Below are positions 22,804 to 30,389 of a stretch of 45,170 bases of DNA, piece by piece. The first letter of the stretch is position 1, and each line of letters opens with the position of its first letter. The stretch comes from Elusimicrobiota bacterium (lineage in GTDB: Bacteria > Elusimicrobiota > Elusimicrobia > UBA1565 > UBA9628). The position numbers and the translations under genes are program-made. The notes beneath the pieces are model-generated. The model searched no databases and was not told the origin of the DNA. It was given only the letters and a program-made list of their open reading frames with translations. The stretch covers positions 1 to 45,170 of the forward strand of contig PLZD01000019.1 in assembly GCA_003151975.1 (NCBI GenBank), read 5' to 3'.

Positions 22804-23871
22804 TTAGAGGCCGGGCGCCATGTACAGCATGCCGTGCATCTGGATGGCGGCCAGCGGCTGCGCGAGGCCCAGCTTGCCGATGAGGCCGCCCTCGAAGCGC
22901 GAATCCAGCATGTCGAAGAGATCCGAGATGTGCTCTACGTCGCGGCGCAGCTTGGGCTTGCCGGAGATGCCCCCGAGCTTGGCGGCCATCTCGATGGCAT
23001 CCTCGGAGTCGCCCAGAGCGTCCACGAGATTGAGCTTGAGCGCCTGCGATCCGGAGTAGATCTGCCCTTGGGCGAGTTCGCGGACCTTATCCTCGGGGAT
23101 TTTGCGTCCCGTGGAGACGGCCGTGACGAAATCGCCGTAAGCGTCCATGATGAGGTTTTGCAGGAGGTCGTGCTCATCCTTGGTCATCGCGCGCGCCGGC
23201 GAGCCGATGTCCTTGAACTTGCCGGACTTGATCGGGTCGCTCTTGTAGCCGACTTTCGCGAAGAGCCCTTCGAGGTTGCTCACATTGAAGATGACGCCGA
23301 TCGATCCTGTCAGCGTCCCGGGATGCGCGATGATCTTGTCGCAAGCCGAGGCGATGTAGTAGCCGCCGGACGCCGACACGTCGTCGAAGAGAGCCACGAC
23401 GGGGATCTTCTTTTCCTTGCGCACGCGCAAAATCGCGCTGTAGACTTCCTGCACGGCTCCCACGGAGCCGCCGGGAGAGTTGATGTCGAGCACGATCGCC
23501 TTGACGCCCGGAGCGTCGCCGAGGTCGCGGATGCGGTGCGCCCACTGCTCGGCGCCGCGCTCCCAAGGCTTGCCCGAATCGGAGTTCATGATCACGCCGT
23601 GGATCGGCACCCAACCGATGGTGTCCTTCTCGGCCATGGTGAGCAGGCCCTGGTCGGCGCCGCCCTTCTTCTTCGTGTCGGAGGGCCCGCCGCCGCGCAG
23701 GACAAGTATGGCGCCCGCGCCCAAGGACAGGGCGTAGAGGCCGACCATCGCGTACATCAGCCGCCGCTTGATGCGGCGAGCGCCCACCGGATGCTCGGCG
23801 TGGTGAGGGTCGACCACCGGCGGCGGCTGGTGCGAAGGGTCCGGTGTCGGCGCGGAAAATTGCTCGTCCAT
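22804..23871 (-). CDS. sppA: Signal peptide peptidase SppA
   Basis: A 355-residue membrane-bound serine protease (S49 family) that degrades signal peptides left in the inner membrane. An N-terminal cytoplasmic tail is followed by one membrane helix (about 39-58). The catalytic domain shows ALFDDVSASGGYYIASACDK with the nucleophile Ser in SGG, TLTGSIGVI, and a catalytic Lys region in DFVTAVSTGRKIPEDKVRELA. It is the short single-domain form, compared with the double-length E. coli enzyme. GGAGG lies just upstream of the ATG at 23869-23871. It is nine bases after the upstream GGDEF gene. Confidence 0.9.
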   Translation of the reverse strand: MDEQFSAPTPDPSHQPPPVVDPHHAEHPVGARRIKRRLMYAMVGLYALSLGAGAILVLRGGGPSDTKKKGGADQGLLTMAEKDTIGWVPIHGVIMNSDSGKPWERGAEQWAHRIRDLGDAPGVKAIVLDINSPGGSVGAVQEVYSAILRVRKEKKIPVVALFDDVSASGGYYIASACDKIIAHPGTLTGSIGVIFNVSNLEGLFAKVGYKSDPIKSGKFKDIGSPARAMTKDEHDLLQNLIMDAYGDFVTAVSTGRKIPEDKVRELAQGQIYSGSQALKLNLVDALGDSEDAIEMAAKLGGISGKPKLRRDVEHISDLFDMLDSRFEGGLIGKLGLAQPLAAIQMHGMLYMAPGL

Positions 23872-23880
23872 GCTGCCTCC

Positions 23881-25173
23881 TTAAGAACTGTGGCGAATCG
23901 CCCATGAATCGACGACTTGGTTGCGTCCGCGCGACTTCGCCTCGTACATCGCGGCGTCGGCCTCGGCGACGAGCTCTTCCGGAGTGCCGGCGTCGCGCGG
24001 GAAATGGGCGATCCCGATCGACACCGTCACCCTGACCGTCTCGAATCCCAGCTGGAACTTCTCGGCCTCGATGGCCATGCGAATCATCTCCGCCTTGCGT
24101 GCCGCGCCCTCGGGCTGAGCCCGCGGGAGCAAAACGACGAACTCCTCTCCGCCGTAGCGGGCCACGAAATCGGTATCGTAAACGGAGGTATTTAGAATCT
24201 CTCCGACTCGCTTCAGGACCTGATCCCCGAAGGGGTGTCCGTAGCGGTCATTTAACCCTTTGAAATGGTCGATGTCAAGGAGCATGAGCCCGAAGGTCGT
24301 CTTGAAAGTCTTGGCCCTCACCGCCTCGCGCTCCAGCCTTGTATCGAAGTCGCCGCGGCGGTAGACGCCGGTGAGGCCGTCGATCTGGGACAGGTTCTCG
24401 ACTTCTTGGAACAACCGCAGCCTGCGAAACGCGAAGCTGATCTCAGAGGCGAAGGACTGAGCCTTGGAAAGCAGGGCGTCCAAGTCGGCCTTATGCGGCG
24501 CCCGGGCGTAAAAATAGCCGACGAGCTCGCCGTTTTCGAGGACGGGAGCCGTCACCGCTTTTTCCGGGGCGTCGAGGCGGTGCGCTTCCCCGGCCGCCAG
24601 CCCCCGCTCCTGCAGGCAGCGCTCCAAGGTGGCCCACGACGCGCCCGGCGAGCCGTCGAGCCGCCGCGCCGTCAGCAGGCGGAAGCCCTCGCGGTTCTTC
24701 GGATCGGCGATGTAGAGCGCGTAATCGGCGACGCCCAGGTATTGGTCGACGGCGGATTCGAGCGTGGGCTTGACGTCGGCCCACTTCATCGCGTTGGCCA
24801 GGCCCTTGATCAGGCCGTAGAGCGCCAAGGTCTCCTTGTGCTCGCGCTCCGTCTGGGCGCCGACGCGCTTGAGCTCGCCGAGCTCCTTGGCGAGCTGCTG
24901 GCGCCGCGCGCGCACGGAACCGAGATCATTTGTCTGGCCCGCGAAGTCACGCGCGGTTCTCATCGTTAGCGCTAGACTGAAGGCGCCGCCCAGCACGCTC
25001 CAGCCCCCCACGACCAGCGACGTGATCCCCGGGTCCGTGACGTAGAGCGCCGCGGCGCCAGCTGCGGCGACGGCCAAGAATACCGCGGATCGCGCGGAGC
25101 TGCGCGGGTGTCCTACGAAAGTCGAAACCGCCGGGCCCAACGAGACCAGCGCCGTCGGCCAGCCCGTGGTCAT
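23881..25173 (-). CDS. Membrane GAF-GGDEF diguanylate cyclase
   Basis: A 430-residue protein: two membrane segments (about 28-48 and 53-70), a coiled linker, a GAF-like region (105-245) and a C-terminal GGDEF domain. The active loop is RYGGEEF, and DIDHFKGLNDRYGH is intact, so it should make c-di-GMP. The inhibitory RxxD site is missing: the segment before the loop reads YDTD. Output may thus not be product-inhibited. The ATG overlaps the stop of the second GGDEF gene by four bases (ATGA). The two are paralogues with different sensory parts. Confidence 0.88.
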   Translation of the reverse strand: MTTGWPTALVSLGPAVSTFVGHPRSSARSAVFLAVAAAGAAALYVTDPGITSLVVGGWSVLGGAFSLALTMRTARDFAGQTNDLGSVRARRQQLAKELGELKRVGAQTEREHKETLALYGLIKGLANAMKWADVKPTLESAVDQYLGVADYALYIADPKNREGFRLLTARRLDGSPGASWATLERCLQERGLAAGEAHRLDAPEKAVTAPVLENGELVGYFYARAPHKADLDALLSKAQSFASEISFAFRRLRLFQEVENLSQIDGLTGVYRRGDFDTRLEREAVRAKTFKTTFGLMLLDIDHFKGLNDRYGHPFGDQVLKRVGEILNTSVYDTDFVARYGGEEFVVLLPRAQPEGAARKAEMIRMAIEAEKFQLGFETVRVTVSIGIAHFPRDAGTPEELVAEADAAMYEAKSRGRNQVVDSWAIRHSS

Positions 25174-26474
25174 CCTACCACCTGGTTGCGGCCGCCTTCC
25201 TTCGCTTTATAAAGCCGCTCGTCGGCCACGCGGAGCATCTGGCTCGCGGTCGTCGCGTCCTGAGGGAAGCTCGACACGCCGAGGCTCATCGTGATGTTCG
25301 TGTTCTGGCCTTGGAACACGAAAGGCTCGGAAGCTACGCGCTGGCGGATGCGATTGGCGAGCTCGACGGCCTCGGTGCGCACGAAGTTGGGCACGATCAG
25401 CGCGAACTCTTCCCCTCCATAACGGGCGGCACAATCGACGGGGCGGGCAAAGCCCGCGAGGATCGCCGCGATGGTCCGGAGCAGATGGTCGCCCGCCTGA
25501 TGGCCGTAGCGGTCGTTGTAGGACTTGAAGTGGTCGAGATCGCAGAAGATCAGCGAGAGCGGGGTCTGGCTGCGGCCGGAGCGCAAAAGCTCTTCCTGCA
25601 GGCGCGACTGGAAGGACTTGTGGCTGTGCAGCTGGGTAAGGGGATCATGAGTCGCTCTTTCATTCACCTGCTCGAAGACGCGGATGTTCTCGAGGCCGAG
25701 CGCCGCCATCGTCGCGAAGAGGTCGGCGGTCCTGACGTCCTCCGGGCCGAATGTGCCCGGCGCGTCCGACTCCAGGCGCAGGAAGCCCGCGGGCTGGCCC
25801 ATGACCTTCATGGGCACCGCAACGGCGGAGCCTTTCATTCTCAATCTTGCATCGGCGGAGCAGTCCTTCACAAGAACGGGCCCCTTGCGCCGCAAGGCCA
25901 GGTCGAGCAAGGGGTCGTCGCCGGCGGCGGCCGCCACCGTGACCCGCGAGCCCGGGAAACGCGAGGTCAGGATCGCGATGAGGCGCCGCTGCACTTCGCC
26001 GGCGTCCATCGTCGAGCCCAGACTCTTCGCGGATTCCGCCAGGTCGCGGCGCAGACGCGTCTCGCCGCCGACGCTGGCCGAATAAGATTTGTAGTAAGCG
26101 AGATCGCGCTCGTCGTCGCGAATCTGGGTCTCGAGCCCGAGCTGCTCGACGGCCATGTCGCGCTGGTCCTTGGAGGCGCGCGCGCGCGCCGTGGAGAGCG
26201 CCCAGGTCAAAAGCCAGATGCCGAAGACCTCGCCGCTGAGTGCTGCCCGCGCTCCCGGCGCCGACTGCGAGGCGAGCAAAAGACCCGCCGTGCTGACCAG
26301 GAAGATGAAGATGACGGGCATCTCGGACTCGCGCCGGAAGTCCGACCAGAAGATGATCAGCCCGTACAACGGGAAAACGCCGGGCCCCAGCGTCGGCTCG
26401 CGGCTCAACAGAAACGACAATGCGATGAACAAGAACGTCGAGCCGATCAGCGTCGCCGTTCTATAGCTAGGCAT
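25170..26474 (-). CDS. Membrane GAF-GGDEF diguanylate cyclase with I-site
   Basis: A 434-residue protein with several N-terminal membrane segments (about 7-22, 28-42, 52-68, 78-95), a GAF-like domain (145-265) and a GGDEF domain. FCDLDHFKSYNDRYGH and the active loop ARYGGEEFALI are intact. RPVD immediately before the loop supplies the RxxD inhibitory site, so c-di-GMP feedback is expected, unlike its neighbour. The ATG (26472-26474) lies five bases below the 3' CCA of the tmRNA gene on the same strand, with no visible ribosome binding site. A TTG one codon earlier is possible. Confidence 0.87.
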   Translation of the reverse strand: MPSYRTATLIGSTFLFIALSFLLSREPTLGPGVFPLYGLIIFWSDFRRESEMPVIFIFLVSTAGLLLASQSAPGARAALSGEVFGIWLLTWALSTARARASKDQRDMAVEQLGLETQIRDDERDLAYYKSYSASVGGETRLRRDLAESAKSLGSTMDAGEVQRRLIAILTSRFPGSRVTVAAAAGDDPLLDLALRRKGPVLVKDCSADARLRMKGSAVAVPMKVMGQPAGFLRLESDAPGTFGPEDVRTADLFATMAALGLENIRVFEQVNERATHDPLTQLHSHKSFQSRLQEELLRSGRSQTPLSLIFCDLDHFKSYNDRYGHQAGDHLLRTIAAILAGFARPVDCAARYGGEEFALIVPNFVRTEAVELANRIRQRVASEPFVFQGQNTNITMSLGVSSFPQDATTASQMLRVADERLYKAKEGGRNQVVG

Positions 26475-26478
26475 CAAA

Positions 26479-26837
26479 TGGTGGAGGTGGCGGGAGTTGC
26501 ACCCGCGTCCAAACGCCGCCGCTCAAAGTCACTACAGGCTTAGTCCGACTTCAGTTTCACCCGGCAGAGACCGCCGGACGAGTACTACCGGGCTAGCCCC
26601 GTTCGTGCTTAAGACCCCCTCCGACGGTGCCAGCGGTGAGGTCCGCATCCTGCTGTTTGACGCCGAGACCCCTCTAGCAGGAGTTGAGGGCTCGACGTGT
26701 GCTTATCGCGTGTTAGGCGACAGCCCAGGCCAACTGAGTGTTGGCTTTTGTTGTTTGGCCTAATTTTTAGGTGGCTCAGACCTTCCACCGCCTGCGACCG
26801 TTGAACCAACGACGCCTGTCGAACCTAGTTCACCCCC
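26479..26837 (-). ncRNA. ssrA: tmRNA
   Basis: A one-piece transfer-messenger RNA of about 359 bases. The 5' end reads GGGGGTGAACTAGGTTCGAC and the 3' end ends in CCACCTCCACCA. GGGGGTG pairs with CACCTCC to form the acceptor stem, and the T-arm is present in the 3' part. The open frame for the tag reads GQTTKANTQLAWAVA followed by TAA (at about 26714-26761). The first residue is uncertain (resume codon GGC or a shifted GCC) but the AWAVA end fits degradation tags. Its 5' half is partly duplicated at 28386-28419. The next gene starts five bases downstream. Confidence 0.93.
26778..26811 (+). repeat. 34-bp direct repeat, copy 1 (within tmRNA 5' half)
   Basis: Plus-strand sequence with core CTGCGACCGTTGAACCAACG, belonging to the tmRNA 5' half. 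It matches 28386-28419 at 32 of 34 positions. The two copies bracket the caspase gene. Confidence 0.85.
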
Positions 26838-26844
26838 GACGAGA

Positions 26845-26873
26845 AGTATAACAGAAGAACCGTCCGGCGGCAA
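26845..26873 (-). promoter_or_regulatory. tmRNA promoter
   Basis: TTGCCG (26868-26873 on the minus strand), a 17-base spacer and TATACT (26845-26850), followed seven bases later by the mature 5' G of tmRNA at 26837. Spacing is ideal for a sigma70 promoter. Confidence 0.75.
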
Positions 26874-26917
26874 TGGGCGGACCTCGGACGCAGTTCCAAA
26901 TTAAGGTACACTGCTCC

Positions 26918-28357
26918 ATGATACAGACCGGGAACAGGAAGGCGCATATCAAAAACTTCGCGTTGGCGGCGTCCCTACTGACCTTTCTCGGCTGCCTACC
27001 CCCCGCCCCGCCGTTGGTCGACCCTATTGAAAGCTTTCATGCCTCCGCCGATTCGCCGTATAAGAATCTCGTGGCCGCCGTGATCACCTCCGACAACACC
27101 AAGAGCGCGATCAAATATACGCGGGACATGGAGGCTCGTGTCCGAGCGGCCAACATCAACACCGACCATTTATTCCTCGGATTCGACGCCGTTCTCCAGA
27201 GGAATTTTAAAACGACGATTAAAATCGACGCCGGCGATGACGCGTCCGCCCGCGGCGCCGACCTGATCGTCGTCGTCGATATCCACGACGTACTGCGGAC
27301 GAGTTATACCGACCAGAAATTCGACGCGACGCTGATACTCATGACCCTCGCCAAGGACGAGATCGACGCCGTCCACGGTCATGGGTCAAGCCCCACGCAT
27401 TCGAGCTGGTGGGGAGAAGGCTGGGGAAAGGCGGCCGAATTATCCGCGGAGCAGGCGCAAAAAGAGCTGGAAGCCAACCTACTATCGTCGCCCAAGATGC
27501 TGGAATTCGCTCGTGCTCATCATGGAACCGAGAAAAAGACCGGGACCGTCGCCGTCGCCGCGCCCGAGCGCTTGTATTCCGACGTCGACAAGCCGAAGCA
27601 CCACCTCCCCGAGCATCCCGACGATTTCGCCATCGTCGTCGGCATCGAGAAATATTCCAACGATCTGCCGGACGCTCAGTTCGCGGAGCACGACGCTGCA
27701 GCGATGAAGGAGCACCTGTTGGCCTTGGGCTACCCGGAACGAAACATCAAGTTCCTCACGGGCAGCCGCGCCGTGCGCTCGTCTCTTGAAGCGTATCTCG
27801 AGGATTGGCTGCCTCGCAACGTAAAGGACGACAGCCGCGTTTTTTTCTACTTCTCGGGCCACGGCGCGCCCGCGGCGGAATCAGGACAGGCGTATTTGGT
27901 TCCCTGGGACGGCAATCCGAATTTTCTCGACAAGACCGGCTATCCGCTCAGAAAACTTTACGGCGACCTCAACGCGTTGAAAGCCAAGCGAGTGATCGTC
28001 GCTCTGGATTCTTGTTTTTCGGGAGCGGGAGGCCGCTCGCTGCTGCCTGAAGGCAGCCGTCCGTTAGTCAACAATGTGGAGATGTCGCTAGCGAGCGGCG
28101 GCAAGATCTTGCTTTTCGCCGCGGCCTCGCCCAAAGAGATCACCAGCACTCTCACCGAGCAGGGACATGGGATCTTCACCTATTACTTCCTCAAGGGTCT
28201 CGACGGCGCGGCCAAAGATGCCTCGGGAATCATCACTCCGCGCGGGCTTTTCGACTATCTCAAGCCGAAAGTGCAGGACGCCGCCAGCCGTCAGAATCGA
28301 GATCAGACCCCGGTGCTGGACGGCGTGACGTCCGGGAATATCGTGACGTTCCAGTGA
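26918..28357 (+). CDS. Caspase-family (C14) peptidase, probable lipoprotein
   Basis: A 479-residue protein. An N-terminal lipoprotein signal ends in LTFLGC (C26), so the protein would be tethered to a membrane outside the cytoplasm. Residues 40-210 form an unassigned alpha/beta domain (ADLIVVVDIHDVLRTSY, VVDIH). Residues 234-479 are a caspase-like domain: FAIVVGIEKYSNDL, then FFYFSGHGAP (catalytic H315) and VIVALDSCFSG (catalytic C366). The catalytic pair is intact. The ATG at 26918 is chosen because the lipoprotein signal starts there. It is flanked by 34-bp repeats derived from the tmRNA gene. It should cut proteins after specific residues; its target is unknown. Confidence 0.88.
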   Translation: MIQTGNRKAHIKNFALAASLLTFLGCLPPAPPLVDPIESFHASADSPYKNLVAAVITSDNTKSAIKYTRDMEARVRAANINTDHLFLGFDAVLQRNFKTTIKIDAGDDASARGADLIVVVDIHDVLRTSYTDQKFDATLILMTLAKDEIDAVHGHGSSPTHSSWWGEGWGKAAELSAEQAQKELEANLLSSPKMLEFARAHHGTEKKTGTVAVAAPERLYSDVDKPKHHLPEHPDDFAIVVGIEKYSNDLPDAQFAEHDAAAMKEHLLALGYPERNIKFLTGSRAVRSSLEAYLEDWLPRNVKDDSRVFFYFSGHGAPAAESGQAYLVPWDGNPNFLDKTGYPLRKLYGDLNALKAKRVIVALDSCFSGAGGRSLLPEGSRPLVNNVEMSLASGGKILLFAAASPKEITSTLTEQGHGIFTYYFLKGLDGAAKDASGIITPRGLFDYLKPKVQDAASRQNRDQTPVLDGVTSGNIVTFQ

Positions 28358-28385
28358 CGACCTGACTTGAGCCGTTAACCTAGCT

Positions 28386-28419
28386 AGACCTTCCAGGGCC
28401 TGCGACCGTTGAACCAACG
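28386..28419 (+). repeat. 34-bp direct repeat, copy 2 (tmRNA fragment)
   Basis: Matches 26778-26811, the 5' half of the tmRNA gene, at 32 of 34 positions, in the same orientation and 1608 bases away. Downstream similarity may continue with CAATGGGCAGA (28425-28435), compared with CAATGGGCGGA (26871-26881) upstream of tmRNA. It is probably a duplication or integration remnant of tmRNA. Confidence 0.85.
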
Positions 28420-28423
28420 GTCT

Positions 28424-28870
28424 TCAATGGGCAGAGGACGCGAACCGCGACTCCTTCATCTTGACCGTGGGAATGTAGGGCGACTCCGGCCTCGGCGTCA
28501 GTGTTCGCTTGAGGGGGTCGGCGATCAAATCCAAATTCTCCATCACGATCTGCCCGATCAGCGGCTCGCAGCCGGGAGGGCCGACCAGGCAGTCCGTGCT
28601 CATCGAGCGCCCGGCCACGGTCAGCCAGATGCCGGCCGCGAGCGGCAGTTCGATCTTCTGGTCGTTGGCGAGCAGTACGATGCGGTGGGCGACGATCTCG
28701 AGGCCCAAATCTTCCACCAAATCCTGCGGCAAGAGCGTCACGACGGCGCCCGTGTCGGCCACCGCCTCGACCTCCCGCGCGCGGATTTCGTTCTCCGCGA
28801 TTTGTCCGAGCTTAAAGCGCATCCTGTCGCTGATGTTTTCCAACCGAACCGTCGGCCTGATCTCTCCCAT
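28424..28870 (-). CDS. Retropepsin-like aspartic protease
   Basis: A 148-residue clan AA aspartic protease of the retroviral type, which would act as a dimer. The active site is AVADTGAVVTLLP (Asp near 38), and a second conserved segment GCEPLIGQIVMENLDL near 107-122 matches the 'iLG...l...gl' element. Similar short proteins are common in bacterial chromosomes, with unknown targets. The start is ATG at 28868-28870, preceded by GAGGGGG. The frame extends a further 52 codons upstream but lacks a better start. It ends just after the tmRNA-derived repeat and is convergent with the caspase gene. Confidence 0.82.
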   Translation of the reverse strand: MGEIRPTVRLENISDRMRFKLGQIAENEIRAREVEAVADTGAVVTLLPQDLVEDLGLEIVAHRIVLLANDQKIELPLAAGIWLTVAGRSMSTDCLVGPPGCEPLIGQIVMENLDLIADPLKRTLTPRPESPYIPTVKMKESRFASSAH

Positions 28871-29072
28871 CGCTGCCCCCCTCAATATTGAGTTCAGAAG
28901 GCGGACCGACTTTCGGCTTTGCCCTCCAAAGAGCATACGATTGACCCCCCTTTTTTGTTCCACTCTCAGAATACAACCGAGCGGACCTTCATGTCCCAGT
29001 GTAACAGAAGCCTCAAGGAGCCGCAAGCCGCGAACCTCAGCAACCGTTTAGTTCCAACCGTATTTCAAATCA

Positions 29073-30341
29073 TCATTCCGCCGCAGGATGTCGCCTGGCC
29101 AATTCCGCCTGATATTCGGCTTCGTACTCCGAAATCGTCCGAACATTACGCCTTTCGATCTCGTTCAGGTCGCCTTCTTTGTAATCGGGACGCGGTTTAT
29201 AGAAGGTGCCGCTGCCTTCGAACGACCGCTGCAGCTCGGGATCCTTGAAAATTCGGCCGTGCCAGGCGAAGAAGGTATTCCGGAACTGCCTCAGGTCGAA
29301 AAGAGAAAGCGTTTCGAGATCCGCCCGCTCGACGACCGTCGTCGTATATTTCCATTTCCAAATTCCATCCTTCGCGGGAGGATGCGGCGCCCACCAAGCC
29401 CAGCGGTCGTCGTATTCGATGCGGACTCGCAGCGTCTCGCCCTCCGCGGGCTTTCCCGCGGTCATGACGCACTCCGCCGCGCGCTCGGTCAAGCGCCGCT
29501 CGGCGCACTTCGCCTCGCCGTCCTGCTCTTCGCCGGAGAAAGCCCGCGCATCCGGCGCGAACTTGAGGCCCTTGATCCGAGTTCCCGATGAAGCTTCGAC
29601 GACGAATCGGACCGCCCCGATTTCGCCCTTCCACGTTCGCCCCGTGCCGTAAAGATACTCGGCCACCGCGCTTCCCTGCGCATTCAGCTCGCTGTAATCC
29701 GACACGTAAGCGACCCGGACCAGCGTGTGGCTTCGCGCCGGAAAGGTCACATCCTTGATCAACCAACGCCGCTCCTGAACGTCGATTCGTCCGCAGTAGT
29801 CCTCCTCCGTGGGATCCGCGGCCAGCTGCGCTTTCCTCGCCGCTCGGCTCAGGAGAAATTCGCGGGCGATCGCCTCGACGGTTTTATAAGGCGTCTTCAC
29901 GAGAGACCCGGCGTCCGCTCCTCGCGAATCCGCGCGCCAAAAACCTTCCCGAACCTCGCGGACGGCGGCGGAGCTGCCGTCGACCCAAGTCCGGAACCTC
30001 CGCAACTTCCCCTCCGCCGGGAAGGCCTCGATCAAATCCTCCGAAGCGCAGAGATGGGCGTTCACCTCCCGGTATTCGGGAAAACCGACCTGCGTCGTCG
30101 TGGACGGCCCCTCGTTATAAAAATCGAAGACGACATCGACCGCGAAGACATCGGAACCTATCTTGATGTGAACGGTTTCCGAAGCCATTCGAATGTTCTC
30201 GTTCTCCTGATCCGGCAATCGAGCCGTTCCGCCTCGGCTTGAAATCCAGGCGTCGTCGCCGTAGGCGGGGCGCGTCAGGATCGGCAAAGCCGCGATGAAT
30301 ATCAACAAGGAAAAAAATGGAGTCCTGAGTTTCGATTTCAT
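29073..30341 (-). CDS. Secreted DUF4424-like protein with YARHG domain
   Basis: A 422-residue exported protein. A signal peptide (1-28) is followed by a beta-rich domain whose opening resembles DUF4424 (ENIRMASETVHIKIGSDVFAV, then VVFDFYNEG and QVGFPEY). A C-terminal YARHG domain follows at about 340-410 (LFDLRQFRNTFFAWHGRIFK, DPELQRSFEGSGTFYKP). YARHG domains occur in extracellular proteins and are thought to bind peptidoglycan or related ligands. The length is normal. The ATG at 30339-30341 begins 48 bases upstream of the HrpB stop. Function unknown. Confidence 0.78.
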   Translation of the reverse strand: MKSKLRTPFFSLLIFIAALPILTRPAYGDDAWISSRGGTARLPDQENENIRMASETVHIKIGSDVFAVDVVFDFYNEGPSTTTQVGFPEYREVNAHLCASEDLIEAFPAEGKLRRFRTWVDGSSAAVREVREGFWRADSRGADAGSLVKTPYKTVEAIAREFLLSRAARKAQLAADPTEEDYCGRIDVQERRWLIKDVTFPARSHTLVRVAYVSDYSELNAQGSAVAEYLYGTGRTWKGEIGAVRFVVEASSGTRIKGLKFAPDARAFSGEEQDGEAKCAERRLTERAAECVMTAGKPAEGETLRVRIEYDDRWAWWAPHPPAKDGIWKWKYTTTVVERADLETLSLFDLRQFRNTFFAWHGRIFKDPELQRSFEGSGTFYKPRPDYKEGDLNEIERRNVRTISEYEAEYQAELARRHPAAE

Positions 30342-30389
30342 CGGTTCGGCGAGATGCTGAAATGAGTTTGCTCCACAAACCGCCGCGCG

